Shown here in pieces: positions 41,606-52,064 of a DNA stretch of 64,000 nucleotides. This stretch comes from Coix lacryma-jobi var. lacryma-jobi (taxonomy: Eukaryota > Streptophyta > Magnoliopsida > Poales > Poaceae). The stretch lies in assembly GCA_009763385.1 (NCBI GenBank), contig CM019826.1, positions 93,790,848 to 93,854,847 on the forward strand, in the 5' to 3' direction. How positions within the stretch are numbered: the stretch's first letter is position 1; each line of letters opens with the position of its first letter. The translations under genes and the position numbers were made by a program. The notes below the pieces were generated by a model. The model was not told the DNA's origin. It saw only the letters and a program-made list of their open reading frames with translations, and did no database searches.

Positions 41606-41914
41606 AAGCCGCAGAGAGTGAAGAACCCGAAGACCATCACGCCTACTCCACCACCCTCGGCCAAGCCAAGGCCGGTATGGCGAAAGAAGAAGCAACCACC
41701 CCAATCTCCTGAGTCGGAAGCTTCTAGTTCGGGTAAATAAAGGAGGTATAGCCTTGCTACTGGGCTATAAATGGTATGTCCTCGGCCAGAGGTTAAATGG
41801 TAGTTATCTATTTTTACATTCCACTTTAATATTTAATATTTAAACTTTGACCATGCATATAAATAAAATATATATATATATAAAATTATCTTACAAAACA
41901 TTCAGCCTCGTAAT
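41606..41914 (+). other. Element E gap where reverse transcriptase and integrase should be
   Basis: About 300 bp separate the protease from the 3' ORF. It contains a short P/K/S-rich tail and AT-rich sequence including a TATA simple repeat (near 41865-41882). No trace of reverse transcriptase, RNase H or integrase was found here or elsewhere in E. Confidence 0.75.
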
Positions 41915-42098
41915 ATGCAAATTCACCATCCCACTTTGAGGCTTATACATCATTGGATATCTATGACTTTGTTTCCTAGCCAGGACATTCGTTTTGTTAG
42001 AAATGATGAATTAAGATTACTCTTTGCGATTGTCCACAAAATTAAAATTGCTCCTGCTCAAGAAATATTCTTACACATGCTAGAGATGTTTCGGGTTT
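41915..42098 (+). pseudogene. Element E 3' ORF (Athila 'plant transposon protein'), N-terminal part
   Basis: The reading H-P-T-L-R-L-I-H-H-W and D-E-L-R-L-L-F-A-I-V matches the 3' domain found after pol in Athila-type elements (annotated as putative plant transposon protein, sometimes called env-like). It is interrupted by solo LTR K exactly at the GGTTT target copy (42094-42098) and resumes in the same frame at 45909. The true 5' end of the ORF may have been lost together with pol. Function unknown. Confidence 0.78.
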
Positions 42099-45000
42099 TG
42101 TCACACCCTAATTTTAAGAACAAAATTGGAGCACAATATATGTATGCCAGGATCAATTTTCATACATATATCGACATCATAGTAAATATCAAAACAATTC
42201 TTTATTAATAATATCGAACTTTTATTACAAAAATGACCCTCGGGTCCAAAAGAAAAGTACAAACTCTCAATCTAAACTCTAATGTAGACTCGCGAAAACT
42301 AGACGCCATCTCCACAGGAAGGTCGACCGGGGGTAGCGCCATCCTAGTACAGGTCGTCAGGGTCGAAGCCGCCGTCCTCTGGGTACTCCTCCTCCTCATA
42401 GGCGAGTCTCCAGCGTCTGGGTGGGGTAGCAGGGGTTCAAAGAGGAAGGGTGAGTACATCGAAATGTACTCCGCAAGTGTAGGAAATAAATGCTTATGAG
42501 GCTATTATCAAAGGTAGGCTGACTCAGTTTGACTCAAGCGCCTAAAGCAACACATCCTATTATTCCTATTAATCCTATGCACCTATTTACTAGGTTATAT
42601 CCACAGTCTCCAACAGTAACAGTAACCACACTCGAAGTCGCACCGAGCAAACCACACTCGGAGTCGCACCGAGCAACCAACACTTAGAGTCCACCAAGCA
42701 ACCACACTTGGAGTCATACCAAGCAACCACACCTGAAGTCCATCAGACAAACCATACCTGCAGTCCATCAGGCCACCCACAAGGCCGACTCGAAGAGTCC
42801 CCCTATGTGTATTAGTTCCATATGTCACAATATAGAAAGCTACCTTCCGTAATAACACCAGGTCTGCGCCCGAGCCTGGGAATCACTCCCGTACCAAGCA
42901 GTAACCCGCATAGAAGAAGCCTTTGTACCCATGTCATATGGGACTAATAACCACATAAGGCTTCCCTAACAATCTAGACCCAAATCCACCAACTAATCTC
43001 GAAGAAGTCCAAGCCCGCTCGTGACCGTGAGCACGACTGATATATCAGTTTTAATTACTCTGCAGAGTTCGCACATCTTTACCCATGAGTCATGCGTTTC
43101 CTATCACGCTAAACACTACCAAGGTGCATAGCGGGGTCGCACTACAAGGCCTTTACAAAGCCCCCTCCAAGTCCGTTCCACACATACCTCTAACGTTTCA
43201 CCCCGTACAAAGGTCTACGACCCCCAGGGCCCCCTCATGAGCCACTAAAACAAACCCCGTGTGGACCCTCAACTTAGAGGAAACTAATTAATTAGCCAGT
43301 CCTAGAGCCATATAGGCCTCATGGTTTGCGCTGTTTTGCCGGGTTACAGGCTTCGAGAACCGGGTCCTAGGGATCCAGGCAGGATAATCTAGCACAAGCC
43401 CAAAACCAAAAACCAAATGCAGCTGCCGAGTCACAAGGCACAAAAACCACCACACGGTCCATCCTGCCGGATATACCTACTCACCATACTACAACATTAC
43501 CAGCCCACATGTTCCATAGATCATTAATTAGAATTAATTATTATTAACCATCCCATCCCAAGACAGTAGGGCTAAGCATGACTTCTACCCAACACATCCC
43601 AAACCAGGTGTCAAGGGAAATATAATCAAGTGCTAGTAAACCATATCACGGGATTCAATTTAAGACTGCATGCATCTACTGGATCTAAACTACTCTAATA
43701 AAAAGTAAAATAAATACAGGTGCAATATGTGCATGGACACTTGCCTGCGGGCTCGGTCGGAGCGACAAAGGCACAAGGTTGATCCAGGGGTTCCACGTAG
43801 CTTGCACTCGCTGGATCAAGCATCATCACATGGTCCAAACAAACAAAATAAATAACAGTACATCAATAGTATTAAAACAGAACATAAACAGATCTAACGC
43901 GTAGAGCTCGACGAGACGAATCTAACGCGACTTGAACGGGTCAAATCGGACTTAAAACGTGAAAGTTATAAGCGTTTGAATCTGAGTGGCAGTTCTGTAA
44001 ATAATTTAAACTTATTTTCGTATTTGAAATAAATCAAAACCGAAAAAGAAGAGCTGCTGGATCTGGCCTCATTTTCCCAAAATCTCAGGGGCTAGGGCGC
44101 TATTTTTGCAAGACTCAGTGAATATGGGTGATGGACGGCGGTTTGGTTTCAAAGAAAGCTAGGGTCTCCATTGAAAAAGTGGCGCGGCTGCTGGCCTGTC
44201 GTCGACGTGGCGAAGACGTGGTGCCACAAGGCCGACCCGTGGCGCCAGCTGGCGCTTACGAGGCACTGTTGGGGCAGCGGACGCGTGCAGCGGTCCCGAG
44301 GACGGCGCCTCATTTAGATGAAAAATGAAGGGCTAAGTGCAATATTACGAAGACTCAGAGAACAGTCCTCATGGACTGCGGGTTTATTCCGTGAAAGCAG
44401 AGGGTCTCTTTTGTAAAAAGTGGCGGGCGCTGTGAAATAGGTGAGGTGGCGCTGACGGGGCTCTACGTGGCAATCCCTGATTGGTTTGGCTTGCCATGTG
44501 GCCTGTGGACGCGCTGGCGTGGACTCGGTGGACTGCGTCCACGACGCCGTACGCCCGGTGTATACCGGTTCAACGCAGGATCTAATCTTGGTCGTCGGGG
44601 CTAGATCGGTTGGCCGAGGGAGGGGCGACTGGCCATCGGAGCGGCGCTCCTGCGCGGCGGTGCCAACGGCCACAACGGTGGCGCCATGGCCGAACTTGCC
44701 TATGTGCGCGGTTCTCTGTCTACGGGTCCCTAGAGGCCTAAAAGAGAGGTGGAGAAGGATGTGGAGCTCACCGCGAGCTCGATGAAGGGTCCCTTGGTGC
44801 CGGGGATGGATTGGAGAGGGTGAGCGATGGTGGTGGCGAGCGCTCGGCGGCCGGAGCTCCGGTGTGCGTGATGAAGATGATCCCGAGCACGGATTCCACC
44901 AGGAAGAGGTCCTCCAGATGCGGCGTGCCGGAGAATCCTCTGGTGCCGTCCTCGGAGTCGGTAGAGGTTCAGAGGGGGTGTGGCGACGGAGATCAAGGGT

Positions 45001-45903
45001 GGTGGTGTTCTTTCAACGGCTATGGGGTGCTGGTGAGGGAGGAGAAAGCGCGAGAGGTGGTTGAGCGGCAGCGATAAGGTGATGCCGAGTTTATAAAGGG
45101 TGGAGATGAGGAGGGTGCGCCCGGTTGCGGCTCGACACCTGCGAATCGGAGGAGAGAGGAGAGATCTACGGAGGGGTTGTTGGAGGTGAGGGATGGTTCC
45201 GACTGGTGGGGACCACCTGTCAGCGAATGGAAGGCGCCGACATGCGGGACCCACAAAACAGAGGGAGAAACGCTGGCGCGCTGCTGCCGATGCGGTGCGG
45301 GAGCGCGGTGAAGGGAAAAGAGGGAGTGTGCGCGTGGGCTTGCAGCGAGCTAGGCCAGGGAGAGGAGTGGCCCGTGCGGTGGGGGGGGGGGGGAGGGGGG
45401 GGGGTTCAGTGGGCGCCGGCGTGGGCTCGGCCCAGCGCGGAGGAGTGAGCTGAAGGGGGATTTGGGGGGTGGGCCGGCTGAGGGAGGGAGGGCAGCGGGC
45501 CGGGCCAAGGTGGAGAGGGAGGAGAGATCTGGATCCCAACCTTTTCTTTTCTCTTTTGTTTTCTTTTGCAAACCTTCTATAAATTCATTTGAAACCAATT
45601 TTTAAATCAGTTTGAAATCAAAACAAGTTTGAAAATTTTGGAAATATTTTTTCTAGGCTTTGCAAATAAAGTTTTGAGTTTGATTTTCTAAAATTTTCAT
45701 AAATCTTTTATTCATTTTCTAAATAGAATAAAATGCAATTTGCCCTATCCGGGTTTAATAAAAATTCTTTTTCACCCAATAAAAATTATGCAACGACATG
45801 AATGCAACAAATATCTGGCTAGAATTTTCCTCCATCTAGGATTTTAACCATTTCTTTATTAAATTCTATTTTATGTTATTTGTTTAAAAATCAGGGTGTT
45901 ACA
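42099..45903 (-). mobile_element. Solo LTR K (3.8 kb, reverse orientation)
   Basis: The plus-strand ends are TGTCACACCCTAATTTT and TCAGGGTGTTACA. GGTTT flanks both sides (42094-42098 and 45904-45908). On the minus strand it reads TGTAACACCCTGA to AGGGTGTGACA, a layout known for long gypsy LTRs of grasses (Retrosat2/RIRE3-like; inferred). A minus-strand TATAAA at 45090-45095 fits that orientation. No PBS, gag or pol is present inside, so I call it a solo LTR. GC-rich open frames at 44730-45539 look non-genic. Confidence 0.85.
45380..45408 (+). repeat. Poly-G tract in K
   Basis: One long G run, then A, then a second long G run, about 29 bases in all. It can form a G-quadruplex and is a common place for sequencing or assembly error, so the exact length should not be trusted. 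Confidence 0.85.
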
Positions 45904-46650
45904 GGTTTCCACCTCCATATCTTGCACGTCCCTTGTAACCCATATTGCTGACGATGTTGGTGCGCTGGAAGGACACGATGTCTCGTACATCTCCATTCCC
46001 CGCATCATCATCAATGAAGCATACGTGATACAAGGGCATAACTTAAAAGTGAAAGAAGACGGAACGATTGTGTATTTCTTCCCTGGATTTAGTAATGAGT
46101 ATTCGTTACCTAACCCAGAACTCACTTTATATAAATGTCGGGAATTTACCCTTCCTCTTGTTTCACAAGAGGAAGCCCAAAAAAGTGTATCATCTCGCAG
46201 GGTGACCAGGAGCAGAACCAGGCAGGAAGCAGGAACAAGCTTGCAGGCACCACCCATACCTACTCCGTAGCCAGCCATGCAGGGAGGGTATCCCACCGGG
46301 CAGGTACCTGGGTTTACACCCGGATATCAACCTGGTTGGGACGACCTACCCCAACAATCTCCAGCTGGTACGGAATGGCCTGAAGGAAACCATGCAGCTT
46401 GGGCCCAAGGCACATGGGCCGAATCATTAGATTCCGAGGGCTACCACCTCCAATCCCGCCAAGGCAATCCATCACTTTGGAAAGCCTGAACACGAGGATT
46501 GAGGGGTTAAAAATTCGCACCGACAACGTTCAGGGTTCCCTGGATGAACAAGCCCAATGGAACCAACGATGGGATGCTAGACATGACCAATTCGACGCCA
46601 GACAAACGGAATCACTCGAAGAAATGCGCCAAGTTCATGCACTGCTGTGA
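45904..46650 (+). pseudogene. Element E 3' ORF, C-terminal part
   Basis: After K the frame continues with S-C-T-S-L-V-T-H-I-A and Y-I-S-I-P-R-I-I-I-N-E-A-Y (near 45995). The family's F-P-G-F-S-N-E-Y...L-P-N-P-E-L motif lies near 46080. TAG at 46268 ends the first part; a Q/P/G-rich tail follows in frame to 46489, and a Q/E/R-rich probable coiled coil lies in another frame to 46650. Basic R-R-V-T-R-S-R-T-R (near 46197) could be a nuclear or nucleic-acid-binding tail. Function unknown. Confidence 0.75.
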
Positions 46651-47790
46651 CAACAACAAGAGCAACAGCTAGCGTATTAGGCGTCACTGGGGTGGTCCGT
46701 AGCTGCAAGCTAGCTGCTTGGGAGGAGGAGCCCCCGTTACCTTGTATCTTGTATCTGCATTGCATATTTCCTTTTCTAAACTTTGCATTGCATATTTAAA
46801 TTTGAATTTTTAATTTCCTATTATTTAAAAAATAAAATAAAATAAAATAAAATAAAAAATATATATAATTCCACTCACATCTGTATGTCAAGCATGCTTT
46901 TATTAAGTCCTTATTGAAATGACGAATAGTTGCTCTATTTCATGTTTCAAAATCTTGCTTAATTTATAATCTTGAATTCCCTGATATTTAAGTTCATTGG
47001 CTAAAACTGTTCATCCTATGAAACTTGAAACTTATGGGTAGCATAAGCATGATCGTTGTCTTAAAGCTGTTGCTTGATTTGACTCGATAAAATAGACTTT
47101 CCAATAACTTTATTCTAAGTGGTACTTGACATCTGGATTTTTTCATTTTTAAAATAGTAAAAATATAAAGTTCCTCAATGATCATATCCTATCAAAGCCA
47201 TATGAGTTATTCGTTTTGAAAACCTTCCACTCATACACCCATGATTCGAGATTCATGTACACTCCACAAGACATCACTAACTCTTACACCAAGAGTTACA
47301 CACAACATGCCATCCATCCATCCACCAAATAAAAAGCTCCATCCGCATGTCACTTCTCTCTCTAACAAAAAGTCCAACAAAGAAGAGTTACGGGCTACTG
47401 AAAAAATATCCATGCCAAAAAGGCATGTTGGAAAAAATGGGTAAGTGCCCGATGTAGAATTAGAGGTATAATCAATATCCAGCCGAAAAAGCAAAGAAGA
47501 AAGAAAGATAGTCCGTACTCCCAAAATTTCAAAAAGAGAGAGAGAGATTTAAATAAGGAGCTCAAAAAAAAATATTTTCTTCACACACATGCACATCTCG
47601 ATCAAGGTATATGACTTGAGTCTCCTTGTGGTTCGGTTTTTGACATAGCAAAATATCTAATACGAGTATGCCCAGCTTTATCCTCTACCTAAAACTTCAC
47701 ATAAGCCTTCATAGTTGGTAGGGAAAAGTGAGGCAACTTCCAAAAGAATCTTTGGTACGGAACAAATACACAATGAGCGATCAAGTGTAT
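46651..47790 (+). other. Element E 3' non-coding region
   Basis: AT-rich sequence without a supported gene. It includes an AAATA simple repeat (about 46826-46858), an AG repeat near 47537, and A-runs. Minus-strand open frames (46994-47185 and 47231-47524) have no domain. The 3' LTR of E should follow but is cut off by J. Confidence 0.5.
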
Positions 47791-47844
47791 TGTAACACCT
47801 CTGGTGTTAAGCTAGCATGACATCATCATCTCATTATGCATAAT
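47791..47844 (+). mobile_element. Element J, left part
   Basis: It starts TGTAACACCTCTGGTGTTAAG, an LTR-like start. Only 54 bp precede element F. It continues after F at 62672. The element type is inferred from the TGTAACACC start only; five bases before it are TGTAT. Confidence 0.45.
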
Positions 47845-49089
47845 TGTCGGGGGAACACCAAAGGGGTACCCCCAATCAACGTGAACAAATAGGTTAAGCC
47901 TAGAACACCAATTAATAAACCCAGCTAGGCTAACCTTCCAAGAAACCAACCCCTCGGAGCCTGCAACGCTGGCCCACCGCCAGGGAGCTTAGACTTGCCA
48001 AAACCTTACCGACCGCCTCCTGGTAACCTGCCCCTCGAGCCCGCTACAGCTACGCACCGCTCCTCGGGACCCCGCACGGGGACCTCAAGCCCCTCCAGCA
48101 CGATAGCCTATCCCTCGAGGCTCATCACACCCTAGGCCTCGAGATGGAGCTCAACCTCCGCTCACTCGAGCCCTCCGCGCCCGGCCTCGAGCGAGCGCTC
48201 CACTACCCTTCGAAGCCCTCCACGAAGAGGAAGCTTCCTGCTCCTCAACCCCATACCGCGCATTTAATGCATCCACCTACTCCAGTCACGTCCTCTGCAA
48301 CCCGACGTGTACCATAGTGAACCAGGACAGAGCCAAGTCTCGTTTTCACAACAAGCATGGGTAAAAAGGCACCAATACAACACTGTTAACCCATATCTTA
48401 CACTGTTGCACGTCCAAGCCACGTCTCGAGGCCCGGATACCTGCTGCTCAATCGGGTTTCCCGGGACTTGCCCATACCTGCGGGGACTCGAACCCCCCGC
48501 AGGCGCCACCTCGAGGCCGGCTCTGAGCCCCTCGAGCCCTGGCTACTTTCACGCTATTGGAGGATGGGTACCCCAAGACCCGGAGGGACCCCGTCGTGTC
48601 CTGCACGTGCCGGGATGGGTGCTGTACGGCTTCCACGTCGCCACGCCTCCACGTCCGCGCCCAAGATGGAGGCCACGCATCAAGGACACCCCAACAGCAA
48701 CACCCACGTTGGCTACAGTGGCTTCGACAAGACAGAGTTCCTGCCCTTTGCCATACCGAGTGCTGTACATGTCAATCCTATGTAAACCCAGGCCTCCTCT
48801 TGATCTATAAAAGGGGACGCCAGGGCCCTTCGCGCGAGAGAGACAACACACGAGTCCACACACACACATACACGAGTCCGGACTCTGGTCCACGCTCACT
48901 GAGCTTGTATTCGCCCCTGTACAAGCACTTAGGTGCAAGTAATACAAGAGTCTCCTCCCCCGCTGGACGTAGGGCCTTCTTTGCCCGAACCAGGATAAAT
49001 CCTTGTGTCATCTTGCATCACCATCCAGGAAGAGAGCACGCGATCATATTACTCGTTGGTGTCATACCCCCGGGTTCGAAACACCAACA
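47845..49089 (+). repeat. Element F 5' LTR (1,245 bp)
   Basis: It starts TGTCGGGGGAACACC and ends ACACCAACA. TATAAAAG lies at 48806-48813, followed by a CGCGAGAGAG stretch likely near the transcription start. Confidence 0.96.
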
Positions 49090-49091
49090 GT

Positions 49092-49109
49092 TGGCGCGCC
49101 AGGTAGGGG
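49092..49109 (+). other. Element F primer binding site
   Basis: TGGCGCGCCAGGTAGGGG, two bases after the LTR, identical to A's. Confidence 0.85.
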
Positions 49110-49147
49110 CCTTTGCGTGTCCGAGTCGATTTCTCGTTGTTTTCTGG

Positions 49148-51440
49148 ATGGCTTCGTCCCCTCCTTCGTTCTCGGCTGGTGCCGTCGTCTGGTTCGGGAG
49201 CCTCGAGTTCCTGGCCACCGGCAACGGCAACGAGCTGACCCTGCTCTCCACGGAGAGCCCAAGTGGAGGGCGTGTCACGCCACCCCGCGCGGGGGGCGTG
49301 GCGCGTCGCCCGCACCACCATGCGTCGCCACCTCGCGAGTGGCACCGTCGTCACCATCGACGCCGGGCACGGGCGGTGCCCGCGACGCACTCCCACTTCC
49401 TCGTGGCTGACGCAGAGTCCCCGAGGGGAAACCTGCCCGGCGCGTGGCCGGAGACTTCCAGGGCGCGTGCGCACTCCCCCAGCGAGTTCGCGTTCGTCAC
49501 GCGCACGGACCGGGAGCCTGGCCAGAGGCCCCCGAGCCGTGCTCCGTCGACACCACCAGGCCTCCTCCCGCACGGGGTGTACCGCGCCCGACGCCAGCGG
49601 TTCCTGTTTGGCCTCAACAACTCCGCGGCTGTCTACGCCCACCGCCTCGACGAGCGCCGTCAGGACCGGGCGGCCGCAGAGCGGGAGGAGCGTCCGGGCG
49701 TACTCCTACGAGCCACCACCGACCTGGAGATCGTCTACCCCGCGCACGTCGACCGCGGCCTCTCACGAGCCATCGAGCCACCTCGTCGAGCCATCTTCGG
49801 GGAGTGGTACCATGAGCTGCAGTACCGGCACGAGCCAGGACGGCGCGGCATCAGCAGCTCCGACTCCGATGAGTACGACTACCACGACCCTGACCTCTGG
49901 GACCCCACCAGGGAGTGCTTCCAGCTCGAGGGGGACGTGGACGACGCCGAGGATGACGGCGACGACGACACCAGGCCGGCGCTCAACCTCGAAGAACCCG
50001 GAAACGTGGCTGTGGCAGGAAGATCATGCGTTCAGGGGAGGAACGAACCCCCGACACCGGCTGCACCATCTCAGCACGGTGACGACCGGGCGGCGCAGCT
50101 CGCGCAGCTGCGGGAGGCCATCGCCAAGGCTGAGGAGGAGCGACAGCGCCTGCTGCAACTCGAGAAAACTAAAGCACAGGAACCAGCCCAGCCTCGAGGC
50201 GCCGGTGTTCGTGCCCGCGCAAGGACAAGGGGGCCCAAGAGCGTGGCTATAGCGCCCATCGAGGGGGGCGCTACGACAGTGATGAGGACCGGCAAGTCCT
50301 CGAGCCCCCGGGCCCCAGAGTCTTCAGCCGGGCCATCCGCAGCTCAACCCTCCCCGACCGCTTCTGACCACCGACCAACATCGTGAAGTATGACGGGGAG
50401 GTCGAACCCAAGCTCTGGCTCTCGGACTTCCGCCTAGGCTGCCAGCTGGGCAGAGCAAAGAGCGACGACCGTGTGATCATATGCCAACTCCCACTTTACC
50501 TCTCGGACACCGCCCGTCGGTGGCTCGAGGGGCTCCCGCCGGATCGGATCCACGACTGGGCCGACCTAGTCAGGGTCTTCGACGGGAATTTCAAGGGGAC
50601 TTGCGTGCGCCCAGGCAACCCCTGGGATCTACGGCGTTGCAGGCAAGCAGCGGACGAGCCCCTCCGTGACTTTGCTCGGCGATTCTCGAAGCAGCGCCTC
50701 GAGCTCCCCCACGTGCCTGATGAGGACGTCATCTCAGCGTTCCTCGCGGGCACGATATGCCAAGAGCTAGTTCATGAGCTAGGACGCCACCGTTCCAGGA
50801 CGGTCGAGGACCTGATGGATCGTGTCACCAGCTTTGCCTCAGGCGACGAGGCAGTGGGGGCATTTTTTGGCCGCTCCACGGACAAAGGTAAGGCGGTGAC
50901 CGCGCCGGAGGGCTCGAACGAGGGCAACGACGCCAAGAACCGCAACAACAACAACAAAAAGAAGAAGAAGAAAAGCAAAGGTCAAAAGGCAAAGCGCGAC
51001 GCCGACGACGACGACGATGAAGAAGTGCTCGTGGGTGCCCTCGACCATAAGAAACCTCGAGGCCCCCCTGACGGGGCTGTTTTTGACCAGATGCTCGAGG
51101 ACCCCTGCCCTTATCACAAGGGCCCCGTGAATCACAAGCTAAAAGACTGCCGACTGCTGAAGGGCTTCTACGCCAAGCTTGACGACAAGAAGGAGGACAC
51201 GCCTAAGGGCAAGGACAACAAACGACGCGACGACGGGGACGCGGGTTTCCCTCCGGTGCGTGACTGCTTCATGATCTACGGGGGCCCAACCGTCGGGCTC
51301 TCAGCTCGGGAGAGGAAGAAGGAACGCTGGGAGGTCTTCGCACTCCGCCATGATGCCCCCCAGTACCTCGACTGGTCCAACGCGCCGATCACATTCGACC
51401 GTAACGACCATCTGGACCACGTCGTAAATCCGGGGGGCGT
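49148..51440 (+). pseudogene. gag: Element F gag, broken
   Basis: The start ATG 49148 opens M-A-S-S-P-P-S-F. The first part (to about 50200) is R/P/A-rich, with an acidic S-D-S-D-E-Y-D-Y stretch and an E-E-E-R-Q-R-L-L-Q coiled part. A frameshift near 50200 leads to the frame of the gag core, which has TGA at 50365 just before P-P-T-N, where the family has Arg. The core (P-K-L-W-L-S-D-F-R-L-G-C-Q-L-G near 50409; W-L-E-G-L-P near 50521) is followed by a K/N/D-rich low-complexity region, then C-P-Y-H...C-R-L-L-K near 51100-51160. A G-run near 51430 shifts the frame again into the protease. Confidence 0.82.
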
Positions 51441-52064
51441 ACCCCATTCGTCGTCGACCCCGTCATCGTCGACGTACGGTTCTCCAAGGTGTTGATGGAT
51501 GGGGGATCGAGCCTCAACGTCATATACTTCGAGACTCTCGACCTCCTGGGGATTTCGAGGGATCAGCTCTGACCCAGCGTCGGGGGGTTCCACGGAGTCG
51601 TACCAGGGAAGAAGGCTCACCCCCTCGGGCGCATCGACCTGCCGGTTTGCTTTGGCACGCCGGCTAACTTCCGCCGGGAGACGCTCACCTTCGAGGTGGT
51701 TGGATTCCAGGGGACCTACCACGCCATCATCGGCCGGCCAGGCTACGCCAAGTTCATGGCGGTTCCCAACTACACGTACTTGAAGCTCAAGCTGCCGGGG
51801 CCGAAAGGGGTCATCACCATCGACACCTCCTACGAGCACGCGTACCACTGCGACGTGGAGTGCATCGAGCGTGGGGAGGCCAACGTCCACCTCGACTCGC
51901 TCGAAGCCCTAGCGGCCCTGGCCACCGAAGAGGCCCATGAAGCAAAACGTCACGCCGGCGCCTTCGAGCCGGCAGGGCACATCAAGCTGATACCCGTCGA
52001 CCCAACCTCGACCGATGGCAAGACGCTGGCCATCAGTGCCAGCCTCGAGCCTAAATAGGAAGCA
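51441..52064 (+). pseudogene. pro: Element F aspartic protease and linker, broken
   Basis: The active site M-D-G-G-S-S is at about 51495-51512. It is followed by H-G-V-V-P-G-K (near 51591), F-E-V-V-G-F (near 51690), I-I-G-R-P-G-Y (near 51727) and A-V-P-N-Y-T-Y-L-K-L-K. Stops: TGA at 51570 (Arg expected) and TAG at 52057 (Gln expected). Both fit C-to-T change. The linker leads straight into reverse transcriptase in the same frame. Confidence 0.87.

Larger units (their letters stand above)
21336..47790 (+). mobile_element. Element E: Athila-type gypsy retrotransposon lacking reverse transcriptase and integrase
   Basis: It is a plus-strand element whose 5' LTR is split by D (21336-21634 and 32977-34532). 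It then has three PBS-like units, gag (34813-36124), protease (split by a CACTA element), and a 3' ORF (split by solo LTR K). Between the protease end (41605) and the 3' ORF (41915) there is no trace of reverse transcriptase, RNase H or integrase, so it is non-autonomous. The 3' LTR is not in the window; element J begins in E's 3' region at 47791. The LTR start at 21336 is chosen because G and H also begin TGTTGAC; the possible target site is GTAGG. Confidence 0.78.

Noticed and set aside
44730..45539. Minus-strand proline-rich frame of about 270 codons in K
   Set aside because: It lies inside a GC-rich LTR, has no domain and looks like low-complexity translation of a non-coding region.
48307..48810. 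Frames in F's LTR (repeated at 62051-62392)
   Set aside because: Located in both LTRs, no domain, different reading after indels.
49263..50252. Long plus-strand frame of about 330 codons inside F gag
   Set aside because: It is an alternative frame of GC-rich gag; the gag reading in the other frame has the expected start and composition.
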